From: Planctomycetota bacterium
GTDB lineage: Bacteria; Planctomycetota; Phycisphaerae; Phycisphaerales; UBA1924
NCBI GenBank assembly: GCA_020831805.1
Contig: JAFIFX010000004.1
Coordinates: forward strand, 62,001 to 126,000
Direction of reading: 5' to 3'
DNA: 64,000 nt
Shown here: positions 34,468 to 43,603 of the stretch, in pieces
Layout of the letters: every line of letters starts with the position of its first letter
Numbering within the stretch: position 1 is the first letter of the stretch
Notes under the pieces: model-generated
The model's input: the letters and a program-made list of their open reading frames with translations, nothing else
The model's database searches: none
What the model was told of the DNA's origin: nothing
Translations under genes and position numbers: made by a program

Positions 34468-34490
34468 CCCAGACGCCGCGTGCGTCTGGG
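34468..34490 (+). terminator. Strong hairpin without U-tract after ptsI
   Basis: A perfect nine-base stem CCCAGACGC/GCGTCTGGG with a five-base loop starts eight bases after the ptsI stop. No run of T follows, so it is more likely a 3' stabilising or Rho-related structure than a classic terminator. The remaining 290 bases to the RNase E/G start (34491-34780) hold no gene I can support and may be that gene's 5' leader. Confidence 0.5.
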
Positions 34491-34780
34491 GGCCACCGCG
34501 GGCCCAGATCACCGCGCAGCCCCGGCCGATCGGCCGGCGAGCCGCGGGACATCCAGACCGCCGACCCGCGGTCCGGGGTCGCCAGGCGTGACGCCTCGGC
34601 GGGCCTCCCGGAGACCGGGGTGCGGCGGGGAAGCGTCCCGAGGACCGGCTGCCAGCGTCAGCGAGCCTCCCAGCGTGCCAATTCAGCGCGTGTGCCCAGC
34701 GACCATCCACCCACCGGGCGATCCCGGGCGGGTGTCGTTGTGCGTGGCGGAGCGATGACGCCTTCCTCCAAGGCGCCTCT

Positions 34781-37537
34781 ATGAACGACGAACACGACCC
34801 CGCGACCGACGCGGCCCCACCCGCCGAAGACACCGCCCCGACCAAGAAGAAGCGGACGACCCGCAAGAAGGCTGCGGCGAAGAAGACCACGCGGAAGAAG
34901 GCGGGCACAAAGTCCGCCGAGCCGACCGACGATGCCCCGCGTGCCGTAACCCCGGACCCGGAGTCGCCGGAAACCGGGGCCGCGAAGAAGAAAACCAAGA
35001 AGGCCTCGCGCAAGAAGGCTTCGAAGAAGACTTCCAAGAAGGTCGCCGCCGCGGACGACGCGGAGGCTGAGGACGCGACCGATTCCGAGCCGAGCGCCCG
35101 GCCGGAGCCGGAGCCGGAGGCGGACGCGTCCGGCGAGGCCGATGCCGGAACCGATCGCGAAGACGACGCCCCGGACGGGTCCGACACCGAGGCGGGGTCC
35201 GACGCGCCCAAGGGCAAGAAGCGTCGGCGGCGGCGGAAGAAGGCCTCGTCCAAGTCTTCCGGCGGGGACGATTCGGCCGAGGCCGCGTCGGAGGCCCGGG
35301 CCGATGACGACGACGATTCGCCCGAGCCGGAGGGCGAGGGTCGCCTGGAGATGATCATCAACTATGTGCCCGGCGAGGAATGCCGGGTGGCGATCACGGA
35401 GGACGGGCAGCTCGAGGAGCTGTTCGCCGAGCCGACGGACCGGCTGTCCCGCGTGGGCAACATCTATGTCGGCAAGATCGTGAATGTCGAAGCCTCGATC
35501 CAGGCGGCGTTCGTGGACTTCGGGTGCGAGGAGAACGGGTTCCTGCACATCTCCGACCTGCACCCGCAGTACTTCGGGGACGACGACGATGCGACCGAGC
35601 GGGTGGGCAAGAAGACGCCCCGGCGCGACCGGCCGCCGATCCAGGAAGCGCTGCGTCGTGGGCAGGAGATCACGGTGCAGGTGCTCAAGGAGGGCGTGGG
35701 CACGAAGGGCCCGACCCTGACGAGCTACCTGTCGATCCCGGGCCGGTTCCTGGTGATGATGCCGGGGATGGACAAGGTGGGCGTGTCGCGTAAGGAGGAG
35801 GACGACGAGCGTCGGCGCGCGGCGCGTGACATCCTCGCGCAGCTCGACCTGCCCGAGGGGTTCGGGTTCATCCTCCGCACGGCCGGGTTCGACCGGACCA
35901 AGGCCGAGCTGAAGCGCGACCTGGCGTACCTGATGCGTCTGTGGAAGGACATGGAGCGCCGTCGCAAGGGCGGCAACAAACCCCGCCCGCTGTACTCGGA
36001 GAGCGACCTGCTGCTGCGTTCGATCCGCGACCTGATGACCAGCGAGGTCAAGCGGGTGGTGATCGATTCCGAGCCGGCGCTTCGGCGTGCGGCGCAGTTC
36101 ATCAAGATCGCCGCGCCCAGGACGCAGGTCAAGCTGTCGCACTATGTGGGCGGCGCGCCGATCTTCCACGCGTTCGGGATCGAGGAGCAGATCGAGGCGA
36201 TCCACGCCCGCGAGGTGCCGCTGCCGTCGGGCGGGCGTCTGGTGATCGACCAGACCGAGGCGCTGGTGGCGATCGATGTGAACTCGGGCAAGAGCCGCTC
36301 GGCCCGGGACGCCGAGACCAACGCGTTCCGGACGAACATGGAGGCGGTGGACGCGATCTGCCGCCAGCTGATGCTGCGCGACCTGGGCGGGCTGGTGGTC
36401 AACGACCTGATCGACATGCGGTACGCCTCGCACCGCAAGCAGGTCGAGCAGCGTTTCCGGGACCGGCTGAAGCGCGACCGGGCCAAGAGCACGATCGGGT
36501 CGATCTCGGAGTTCGGGCTGCTGGAGATGACGCGCCAGCGGATGCGCGGGTCGATGGAGAGCCAGCACTTCAGCGACTGCCCGATGTGCCGCGGACGCGG
36601 GCTGGTGCAGAAGCCCGACTCGGTGGCGGCGACCGCGCTGCGCGACCTCGCGGCGATCGTGGACCACGAGAAGGTCCACAAGGTCGAGATGGTGGTCAAC
36701 CCCCGCGTGGCGGGCGCGCTGCTGAGCACCAGGCGGACCGGGCTGACGCGGATCGAGTTGCACACGGGCAAGCAGATCGATGTGCGCGTGTCGGACACGC
36801 TGTCGCTCGATCGGGTGACCTTCTACGCGTACGACCAGCACGGCGCGGATCTGGCGCTCGAGAAGGCGTCCGGGCGCAAGCGTCCGGCGCCGAAGGTGGT
36901 GGACTGGCAGGACGACGAGCCGGACAGCGGCTGGGCGGTGGACCCCGCGGACGAGGCGGACGAGACGACGGCCAAGAAGCTGGCCGAGGAGATCGCCCGG
37001 CTGGCCGCGGAGGCCGGGCCCAAGGCCGCCGCGCCGCCCGCTTCGGAGGATGCGGACGCCGAGTCGTCCGGCACGGGCAAGAAAAAGCGTCGGCGTCGGC
37101 GTCGGCGCAAGGGCAAGGGCGACGGTGAGGGCGATGGGTCCGGCGACGGGTCCGGTGATGGGGAGTCCGGTTCGGGCGACGCCGCCCCGGATGCGCCGAG
37201 GGACGACGACCGGAGCACGGGATCGCCGCCCGCCGAGGGCGATGCCCGCGAGAGTGCGGACGAGGACGACAACCGGGACGGCGAGGGCGGCGGGAAGAAG
37301 AAGCGTCGGCGTCGGCGCCGCAGGGGGCGCGGTCGCTCTGGCGACGGCGATGCCGGCTCGGACGAGTCCGACGGGCGAGCGGACGACTCCGCAGCGAGGC
37401 GCACCCCCGCCCCGGAACCCAAACCCGAAGCGAAGCCGGAAGCGAAGCAGGAGCCCAAGCCCAAACGCCGCGGGCTCTACTCCGGGGCGCGCCGGAAACT
37501 GGCGCCGTCGGAGGTGGCGAGGATTTCGCCGGATTGA
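34781..37537 (+). CDS. Ribonuclease E/G family protein with basic-acidic tails
   Basis: An endoribonuclease of the RNase E/G family, 918 residues. The catalytic half begins around residue 187 (RLEMIINYVPGEECRVAITE) with an S1 domain (IYVGKIVNVEASIQAAFVDF). The magnesium-binding aspartates are in LVAIDVNSGKSRSARDAETN and GGLVVNDLIDM. The zinc-link CPMCRGRG ends the catalytic core. The N-terminal 185 residues are Lys/Thr/Ala-rich with TKKKRTTRKKAAAKK-type runs. The C-terminal 220 contain two arginine runs (KKKRRRRRRRKGKG and [15 protein letters not shown]) between acidic segments. Such tails usually bind RNA or degradosome partners. No separate RNase E symbol is given because E and G cannot be told apart here. 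Confidence 0.93.
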   Translation: MNDEHDPATDAAPPAEDTAPTKKKRTTRKKAAAKKTTRKKAGTKSAEPTDDAPRAVTPDPESPETGAAKKKTKKASRKKASKKTSKKVAAADDAEAEDATDSEPSARPEPEPEADASGEADAGTDREDDAPDGSDTEAGSDAPKGKKRRRRRKKASSKSSGGDDSAEAASEARADDDDDSPEPEGEGRLEMIINYVPGEECRVAITEDGQLEELFAEPTDRLSRVGNIYVGKIVNVEASIQAAFVDFGCEENGFLHISDLHPQYFGDDDDATERVGKKTPRRDRPPIQEALRRGQEITVQVLKEGVGTKGPTLTSYLSIPGRFLVMMPGMDKVGVSRKEEDDERRRAARDILAQLDLPEGFGFILRTAGFDRTKAELKRDLAYLMRLWKDMERRRKGGNKPRPLYSESDLLLRSIRDLMTSEVKRVVIDSEPALRRAAQFIKIAAPRTQVKLSHYVGGAPIFHAFGIEEQIEAIHAREVPLPSGGRLVIDQTEALVAIDVNSGKSRSARDAETNAFRTNMEAVDAICRQLMLRDLGGLVVNDLIDMRYASHRKQVEQRFRDRLKRDRAKSTIGSISEFGLLEMTRQRMRGSMESQHFSDCPMCRGRGLVQKPDSVAATALRDLAAIVDHEKVHKVEMVVNPRVAGALLSTRRTGLTRIELHTGKQIDVRVSDTLSLDRVTFYAYDQHGADLALEKASGRKRPAPKVVDWQDDEPDSGWAVDPADEADETTAKKLAEEIARLAAEAGPKAAAPPASEDADAESSGTGKKKRRRRRRRKGKGDGEGDGSGDGSGDGESGSGDAAPDAPRDDDRSTGSPPAEGDARESADEDDNRDGEGGGKKKRRRRRRRGRGRSGDGDAGSDESDGRADDSAARRTPAPEPKPEAKPEAKQEPKPKRRGLYSGARRKLAPSEVARISPD

Positions 37538-37570
37538 TCCGCGGGCGCGGGCCTGGAACGGGGAGCGACG

Positions 37571-38821
37571 GTGCCGAGCACGAAGTCCCAACCGGCCGAA
37601 CCGACCCCGGCGCGCCCGGTGCGCGCCCGGCGCGTGGTCGTGCTCGGCTCGGCCGGATCGATCGGCACGCAGACACTCGACGCGATCGGGCTGCTCAACC
37701 GCCTGCACGCCGAGGGCCGCTTCCCGCACCCGTTCGAGGTCGTCGGCCTGGCGACGGGGACCAACGCCCCGGCGGTGCTGGAGCAGGCGGCCGACCTGGG
37801 CGTGCGGGATGTGGCCCTGGCGTGCGAGAAGGCCGAGGCTGACGGGGACGGGCTGCGGCTGCGGCGCGGGCCGGACGCGGCCGAACGGCTCGTGCGTGAG
37901 GTGGATTGCGACCTGGTCGTCGGGGCGATCGTGGGAACGGCCGGCCTGCCCGCGCTGGTCGCGGCGCTCGGGCGGGGGGTGGATGTCGCGCTGGCGAACA
38001 AGGAGACACTGGTGGCGGCCGGCTCGGTGATCGTGCCGCTGGCGGCCAAGCACGGGGCGCGGCTGCTGCCCGTCGATTCCGAGCACGCCGGGGTGTGGCA
38101 GTGCCTGATGTCCGCGTGCGGGCCGGATTACTCGCCGCCGCGGCCCGCGCCGGGGGATGTGGCCCGCGTTGTGCTGACGGCGTCCGGCGGTGCGTTCCGC
38201 GACCGGTCGCCGGAGGATGTCGCCGACGCGACGCCGGAGCAGGCGCTGGCGCACCCGACCTGGGACATGGGCGCGAAGGTGACGGTCGATACCGCGACGC
38301 TGGTGAACAAGGCGCTGGAGCTGATCGAGGCGCACTGGCTGTTCGGCCTGGGGGCGGACCGGCTCGGCGCGGTGATCCACCCGACCTCCACGGTGCACGC
38401 GCTGGTGGAGATGGGCGACGGGAGCGTGGTGGCCCAGCTCGGCGCGCCCGACATGCGCACGCCGATCGCGCGGGCGCTGGCCTTCCCCCACCGCTGCCCG
38501 GAGGCGTTCTCGCGCCTGGACCTGCGGGCGTTGGGATCGCTGGAGTTCCGCGAGATCCGCGGCGGGTGGGGCCGGGCGATCGAGCTGGGGCTGTGGGCCG
38601 TGCGCGCGGGCGGCGACGCGGGGGCGGTGTTCAACGCGGCCAACGAGGCGGCGGTGCAGGCCTTCCTGGACCGGCGGATCCCGTTCGGACGGATCCTGGA
38701 CATCGTCGAATCGGTGTGCGACGGCCACCGGGTCGGCCCGGTCGGCGGGATCGGGGATGTGCTCGACGCGGATGTCCGGGCGCGGGCGCTCGCGATGGAG
38801 CGGATCGGGGGCGGGTCGTGA
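37571..38821 (+). CDS. dxr: 1-deoxy-D-xylulose 5-phosphate reductoisomerase
   Basis: Second enzyme of the MEP isoprenoid pathway: it reduces and isomerises DXP to MEP with NADPH. The N-terminal nucleotide site is VVVLGSAGSIGTQTLDAIGL, the NKETLVAAG motif and the substrate/metal region LLPVDSEHAGVWQCL follow; ASGGAFRDRSPEDV and HPTWDMGAKVTVDTATLVNK are further signatures. 416 residues, normal length. GTG start with a GGGGAG box. It overlaps the next gene by four bases (GTGA), so the two share a transcript. Confidence 0.96.
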   Translation: MPSTKSQPAEPTPARPVRARRVVVLGSAGSIGTQTLDAIGLLNRLHAEGRFPHPFEVVGLATGTNAPAVLEQAADLGVRDVALACEKAEADGDGLRLRRGPDAAERLVREVDCDLVVGAIVGTAGLPALVAALGRGVDVALANKETLVAAGSVIVPLAAKHGARLLPVDSEHAGVWQCLMSACGPDYSPPRPAPGDVARVVLTASGGAFRDRSPEDVADATPEQALAHPTWDMGAKVTVDTATLVNKALELIEAHWLFGLGADRLGAVIHPTSTVHALVEMGDGSVVAQLGAPDMRTPIARALAFPHRCPEAFSRLDLRALGSLEFREIRGGWGRAIELGLWAVRAGGDAGAVFNAANEAAVQAFLDRRIPFGRILDIVESVCDGHRVGPVGGIGDVLDADVRARALAMERIGGGS

Positions 38822-40650
38822 GCCGGCCGGGCAAGCCGGGTGGCAGGCCGGGCGTGAAGGTGGGGGCGAAGGGCCGGACCGATCCGCGGATGGCGGCCAA
38901 GCTCAACGAGGCGATCGAGCTGCACCGCAAGGGGCAGGCCGAGAAGGCCCTGGTCCTGGTGCGCCGCGTGCTGGAAAAGGCCCCGGGGCACCCCGAGGCG
39001 AACCAGATCGCGTCGGTCCTGCATCTCCAACTCAACCGCCCGGAGCAGGCGCTGTACCACGCCGAGCGGGCGGTCGGGGCCGATCCGAACAACGCGCGCA
39101 ACCACATGGCGCTCGGGATGACGCGGGTCTCGCTCAACGACGACGCGGGCGCGGTCGAGCCGTACCAGCGGGCGGTGGCGTTGCTCCCCGACGATCCGGA
39201 GGCGGTCGCCGGGCTCGGCTCGGCGTATGTCGGCGTGGGCCGGTACGAGGAGGCGGAGGCGCTGCTCAAGAAAGCGGCGGCGATGCGCCCGAGGTGGGTC
39301 GACCCGCTGCTGGCCCTGGGCACACACTACATGAACTCGGCGCGGGCCGACGAGGCGGTCGAGACCTTGCGGGCCCTGCTGCAGATCGACCCGCGGCACC
39401 TGCCCGCGGCGGACAGCCTGGCGCTGGCCGCCTCCTACGCGGGGTCGCTGACGCCCGAGGAGGCGTTCGAGTGCCACCGGGTGTTCGGGCGGTGCGCCCG
39501 GTCGGTGATGCGACCCGCGGGCGCGCACACGAACACGCGCGAGCCGGGGCGGCGGATCCGGCTGGCGTATGTCTCGGCGGAGCTGCGCAACCACTCGAAC
39601 TCGTACTTCATGCGGCCGATCCTGTCGAACCACGACCGGGAGCGGTTCGAGATCGTGCTGTACCACACCTCGCGGCACCAGGACGCGGTGACGGAGCAGC
39701 TGCGCGGCATGGCGGACCGGTGGGTGGACTGCGACCAGCTCACCCCGCCGCAGCTGGCGCAGCGGATCCACCAGGACCGGGTGGACATCCTGGTCGAGCT
39801 GACCGGGCACTTCGCGCGCAACCGGCTGGCGACGATGGCCGCCCGGCCCGCGCCGGTGCAGGTGACCTACCTGGGGTACGGCAACACGACCGGGCTGGAC
39901 ACGATCGACGCGCGGATCATCGATCGTGTGACGGACCCGGAGCCGTGGGCCGACGCGCTGGCGACCGAGCGGCTGATCCGGCTGGACCGGTGCTTCCTGG
40001 CGTTCCGACCCGATGACGACGCGCCGGAGCCGGGGGCGGGCGAGCCGGGGCGGGCGTTCACCTTCGGCTCATTCAACGACATCAAGAAGATCGCGCCCGG
40101 GACCGTGCGCGCGTGGTCGCGGATCCTCAAGGAATGCCCCGGCTCGCGCCTGCTGCTCAAGACGAGCGAGCTGGGCAAGGCGGCGATGCGCGATCTGCTC
40201 GCGGCCCGGTTCGCCGAACACGGCGTCGGGCCGGAGCGGCTGTGGCTGACCGGGCGGATCGAGTCGGACCGGGGGCACCTGGCGCTGTACGACGAGATGG
40301 ACTGCGCGCTGGACACCTTCCCGTACGCGGGCACGACGACGACCTGCCAGGCGATGTGGCAGGGCGTGCCGACGGTGACGCTCGAGGGCCGGGCCCACGC
40401 GGGCCGGGTCGGGGTGTCGCTGATGAGGGCGACGGGCCAGGATGACATGATCGCGCCGGACGAGGACGCGTATGTGCGTCTGGCGTGCGCGGCGTTCGCA
40501 CGCGGGGTCCGCCCGGCGTCCGAGCGGCTGGCGTTGCGGGAGCGGGTGCGCCGGTCCGAGCTGCTCGACCACGCCGGGCTGACGCGGGCGCTCGAGGCGG
40601 TGTACGCGGATCTGTGGACGCGGTGGTGCGAGAAGGGATCGGCGCGATGA
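38818..40650 (+). CDS. TPR-containing O-GlcNAc transferase-like (SPINDLY-type) protein
   Basis: A 610-residue protein with four to six TPR units at residues 20-230 (AEKALVLVRRVLEKAPGHPE; NRPEQALYHAERAVGADPNN; GRYEEAEALLKKAAAMRP) and a GT41 glycosyltransferase half. Landmarks of GT41 are RLAYVSAELRNHSNSYFM, APVQVTYLGYGNTTGL, FGSFNDIKKIAPGTVRAWSR, and FPYAGTTTTCQAMWQGVPTV near the C-terminus. Start is a GTG inside the dxr end; GTGA overlap. The stop overlaps the ATG of the sulfotransferase. Family members attach sugars (GlcNAc or fucose) to Ser/Thr. The physical linkage to a sulfotransferase suggests that a glycosylated product is sulfated. Confidence 0.9.
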   Translation: MSRPGKPGGRPGVKVGAKGRTDPRMAAKLNEAIELHRKGQAEKALVLVRRVLEKAPGHPEANQIASVLHLQLNRPEQALYHAERAVGADPNNARNHMALGMTRVSLNDDAGAVEPYQRAVALLPDDPEAVAGLGSAYVGVGRYEEAEALLKKAAAMRPRWVDPLLALGTHYMNSARADEAVETLRALLQIDPRHLPAADSLALAASYAGSLTPEEAFECHRVFGRCARSVMRPAGAHTNTREPGRRIRLAYVSAELRNHSNSYFMRPILSNHDRERFEIVLYHTSRHQDAVTEQLRGMADRWVDCDQLTPPQLAQRIHQDRVDILVELTGHFARNRLATMAARPAPVQVTYLGYGNTTGLDTIDARIIDRVTDPEPWADALATERLIRLDRCFLAFRPDDDAPEPGAGEPGRAFTFGSFNDIKKIAPGTVRAWSRILKECPGSRLLLKTSELGKAAMRDLLAARFAEHGVGPERLWLTGRIESDRGHLALYDEMDCALDTFPYAGTTTTCQAMWQGVPTVTLEGRAHAGRVGVSLMRATGQDDMIAPDEDAYVRLACAAFARGVRPASERLALRERVRRSELLDHAGLTRALEAVYADLWTRWCEKGSAR

Positions 40651-41438
40651 GCGGGCCGGAGCGGGTCGTGTGGCTGGCGTCGTACCCCAAGTGCGGGAAC
40701 ACCTGGGTGCGGTTCATGCTTTTCTCGTATCTGCACGGGCCGCCGCGGGCGTCACTGGATGTGGCGCGCAAGATCCCCGATCTGCACCGGCCGCTGCCGG
40801 TGGACCAGCCCGAGCCGGGCCGGGCGATGCTCGCCAAGACGCACCTGATGCTGACCGACCGGCACCCCAGGCTCGCCCAGACCGAGCGGGCGATCCATGT
40901 GATCCGCAACCCGCGGGATGTGGCGCTCAGCGCGCTGCACTATCGCAGGCTCGGCGGCGCTGGCCGGCTCGATGAGGCGGGGTACCTGCGCGCGTTCATC
41001 CGCGCCGGGGGCGACCCGGACTGGCAGGCGCAGGGCTTCGGGACCTGGGCCGGGCACGCGCGGTCGTGGCGCGGGACGGACCGGTTCCCGGTGCTGGCGG
41101 TGCGGTACGAGGATCTCAAGACGAACCCCCTGGCCGAGCTGGGACGCATGGCCGCGTTCCTCGGTGAGCCGATGGACGATGCGCGGGCGGCGGAGGCGGT
41201 CCGGGCGTCGTCGTTCGAGTCGATGCGGGCGCTGGAGATCCGCGAGAAGCACCAGGGCGCCAAGGGCGGGGCGGACAAGCGGCTGTTCGTCGGCGACGCC
41301 AAGGCCACGCGCCGGGGGGACTATTTCATCAACAAGGGGGCGTCGGGCCAGTCGCTCGACGCGGTGGCCAAGGGGCTGGACGACGCGTTCGACCGGGCGT
41401 TCGGGGCCGATCTGGCTGAGTTGGGCTACGGCTCGTAG
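40647..41438 (+). CDS. Sulfotransferase (PAPS-dependent)
   Basis: A 263-residue sulfotransferase. The 5'-phosphosulfate loop is ASYPKCGNTWVRFMLFSYLH and the 3'-phosphate site is HVIRNPRDVALSALHYRR. The catalytic His region is AKTHLMLTDRHP. The end (GDYFINKGASGQSLDA) matches the typical GxWKxx-like C-terminal segment. ATGA overlap with the upstream transferase shows coupling. The gene ends in convergence with a second sulfotransferase; the two coding sequences overlap by 13 bases. Probably acts on surface glycans or a glycoprotein. Confidence 0.88.
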   Translation: MSGPERVVWLASYPKCGNTWVRFMLFSYLHGPPRASLDVARKIPDLHRPLPVDQPEPGRAMLAKTHLMLTDRHPRLAQTERAIHVIRNPRDVALSALHYRRLGGAGRLDEAGYLRAFIRAGGDPDWQAQGFGTWAGHARSWRGTDRFPVLAVRYEDLKTNPLAELGRMAAFLGEPMDDARAAEAVRASSFESMRALEIREKHQGAKGGADKRLFVGDAKATRRGDYFINKGASGQSLDAVAKGLDDAFDRAFGADLAELGYGS

Positions 41439-42226
41439 CCCAGCGGCTCGCAGGCGCGGCGGTAGTCGTCGATGGCGAGGAATCGTTCGCGCAGGCCGTC
41501 GGGCACGGCGGCGCGGGGCAGCGGCTTGATCTCGCGGGCGCGGGAGCCGCGGGAGCCCGCGTCGGGCGTATCGCCGGTGATCTGCGTGAACGACCACCAG
41601 CGGTCGCGCCAGGTGGGGTCGTAGTCGATGGTCAGGCGTTCGCAGAGGGTTCGCAGGGCCGGCTCGGGGTCGTTGGTGAAATCCTCGTAGCGGACGAAGC
41701 CGGGGCCTTGGGCGGCGGCGGCGTGCTCGGCGAAGGCGGCGCAGCCGCGGAGATAGATCTCGTCGGTCAGGCGGCCCTGCATGATGCCGAGCTTGGCCAG
41801 GGAGAGGTACTGGTCGAGCGGGTGGCGGACGGTGATCGCCTCGGCGACGGCGTAGGCCCCGGCCAGCGCATCGCGCAGGGCGAAACCCATCGCGGGCTTG
41901 GCGTAGGGCACGCCGATGTAGTCCAGGTGGGTCCAGTCGCGGATGACCAGGCGCGAACGCTTGGACCGGGCGCGCTGCTCGCAGAGGGCCAGGAACTGGA
42001 GCATGTTCGGCGGGCCGGCGCGTTTCCAGCGGGCGATCTCGGCGTCGGTGACCAGGGCGTGCCAGACCTTGGCCTGGCGGATGGGCTGGGTGACGGCGAG
42101 GTTGGCGGGGTGGACCTCGCTGAGCAGGGTGACGCCCTTCATGCAGCCGATGCAGCGGGAGATGACCGTGCCGCCGGAGCGGGCGAGGTGGCGGAGGACC
42201 GGGATGACGGGCTTTTGGCGGGGCAT
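41426..42226 (-). CDS. Second sulfotransferase-like protein
   Basis: A 266-residue protein of the sulfotransferase fold. The PAPS loop reads LRHLARSGGTVISRCIGCMK (Gly/Ser-rich, family typical), the 3'-phosphate motif is EAITVRHPLDQYLSLAKLGI, and FVRYEDFTNDPEPALRTLCE follows, a widespread sulfotransferase stretch. It starts at an ATG overlapping the TGA of the epimerase upstream (ATGA). The end overlaps the plus-strand sulfotransferase. Substrate: likely the uronic-acid-containing glycan made by the coupled epimerase, which is inference. Confidence 0.8.
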   Translation of the reverse strand: MPRQKPVIPVLRHLARSGGTVISRCIGCMKGVTLLSEVHPANLAVTQPIRQAKVWHALVTDAEIARWKRAGPPNMLQFLALCEQRARSKRSRLVIRDWTHLDYIGVPYAKPAMGFALRDALAGAYAVAEAITVRHPLDQYLSLAKLGIMQGRLTDEIYLRGCAAFAEHAAAAQGPGFVRYEDFTNDPEPALRTLCERLTIDYDPTWRDRWWSFTQITGDTPDAGSRGSRAREIKPLPRAAVPDGLRERFLAIDDYRRACEPLGYEP

Positions 42227-43197
42227 CAGGCGTGCTGGCGCATCCACTGGAGTTGGCGTTCGATCCCTTCGCGGACCGCGGTCTTGGGGTTGTAGGCCAG
42301 TTCGGCGCGGGATCGGGTCAGGTCGGCCCAGGTGCGGTCGACATCGCCGGGCTGCATGGGCCGGCGGTCGATGACGGGGGCGCGGCCGACGACGGCCGAT
42401 ACGGTGTCGATCAGTTCGGACAGGGTGATGGGGTGGTCGCCTCCCAGGTTCCAGACGCGGTAGCCGTGTTCGTCGATGCGCTCGCACGCGGCGAGGACGC
42501 CGGCGACGATGTCGTCGACATAGGTGTAGTCGCGCGAGGTGGAGCCGTCGCCGAAGACGCGGATGGGCTCGCCCGCGCCGATCTTCGAGAGGAACAGGCT
42601 GATTGCCAGGTCCGGGCGCTGGGCCGGCCCGAACACGGTGAAGAACCGCAGCATGGCGACGCTCGCGCCGGTGAGGCGGTGGTGGGCGTGGGCGATGAGT
42701 TCGCAGGACTTCTTGGTCGCGGCGTAGGGCGAGATGGGCTCGTCAACGCGATCGGTCTCGGCGAAGGGGGTCTTCGGGTTGTTGCCGTAGACCGAGGAGG
42801 ACGAGGCGCAGACGATGCGTTTGCAGCCGACCGCCTCGGCGGCGTCGAGGATGTGCTGGGTGCCGATGACATTGGTCAGCGCGTAGCCGGCGGGGTCCTC
42901 GATCGAGGGGCGCACGCCCGCGCGGGCGGCCAGGTGGATCACCGTGTTCGGACGGAACGCCTCGAACGCAGCGCGGACGCGCGACGCGTCGCGGATGTCG
43001 CAATCACGGTGCTCGAAGGAGGCGCCGCGCTCGCGCGCGCGGAGCGCGTCGAGGTTCCGCCGCTTGATGGCGGCGTCGTAGAACGGGTCGAGGTTGTCCA
43101 GGCCGAGCACGGTCGCACCACGGTCGAGCAGGGCGCCAGCCGTGTGGGAGCCGATGAATCCGGCGGCCCCGGTCACGATCACGCGCTGATCCTGCAT
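42226..43197 (-). CDS. NAD-dependent sugar epimerase (UDP-glucuronate 4-epimerase-like)
   Basis: A 323-residue extended short-chain dehydrogenase. The NAD site is VTGAAGFIGSHTAGALLDRG, the loop LGLDNLDPFYDAAIKRRNLD matches glucuronate epimerases, and the catalytic pair is in YAATKKSCELIAHAHH (Tyr and Lys). DIVAGVLAACERIDE and the C-terminal AELAYNPKTAVREGIE also fit UDP-sugar epimerases. A GAGGAAG box precedes the ATG. It is the first gene of a two-gene operon with the sulfotransferase. A leader with a terminator hairpin precedes it. Confidence 0.9.
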   Translation of the reverse strand: MQDQRVIVTGAAGFIGSHTAGALLDRGATVLGLDNLDPFYDAAIKRRNLDALRARERGASFEHRDCDIRDASRVRAAFEAFRPNTVIHLAARAGVRPSIEDPAGYALTNVIGTQHILDAAEAVGCKRIVCASSSSVYGNNPKTPFAETDRVDEPISPYAATKKSCELIAHAHHRLTGASVAMLRFFTVFGPAQRPDLAISLFLSKIGAGEPIRVFGDGSTSRDYTYVDDIVAGVLAACERIDEHGYRVWNLGGDHPITLSELIDTVSAVVGRAPVIDRRPMQPGDVDRTWADLTRSRAELAYNPKTAVREGIERQLQWMRQHA

Positions 43198-43302
43198 GCA
43201 CTTCCTCGGCGGGGCGGTCTGGGTCCGGCCTTCGGGTCGGTCCGGAAACGGGTCCCGATCCTAATCGGCCCGTGCGTCCGGGTCCGTCGGCGGGCCGTGC
43301 GC

Positions 43303-43338
43303 AAAAATAAAGCAGGGCGCCATGGGTCCACGGCGCCC
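43303..43338 (-). terminator. Terminator hairpin in the leader of the epimerase operon
   Basis: On the minus strand, a perfect seven-base stem GGGCGCC/GGCGCCC (43338-43332 with 43321-43315) has a ten-base loop and is followed by TGCTTTATTTTT (43314-43303). No minus-strand gene lies upstream, so this must end either a small RNA or a short leader before the epimerase start at 43197. The CU-rich segment CTCTCTCTCCTCC precedes it. The remaining intergenic region up to 43603 is AT-rich around 43420-43470, with a TTGACA on the plus strand at 43429-43434 that may serve ybeY. Confidence 0.6.
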
Positions 43339-43603
43339 CGCTGGAGGAGAGAGAGATCCTGATAATGTACGAAGATTCGGTTCAACGGTGCCCGAAAGCA
43401 GAGCCGAGAAGCGAAAACTCTTCCCAAATTGACATATTTTGCGAAATGTACGGTTGATATTCGGATGAAAACTTGCGCCGAAGGTGGGTAACTGGGTGTT
43501 GGACAGAGGGTTGCGGGGCGATAGAGTGGGGACACGCCCGAGCCGGGCTCCGGGGTTCTGCGGGACGCGATGTCCCGACCGGGGGCCGCCTGACTCGAGA
43601 ACG

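Noticed and set aside
34658-38728. A long minus-strand open frame opposite the RNase E/G and dxr genes
   Set aside because: Highly repetitive Arg/Pro/Gly composition and no domain; the plus strand encodes known families.
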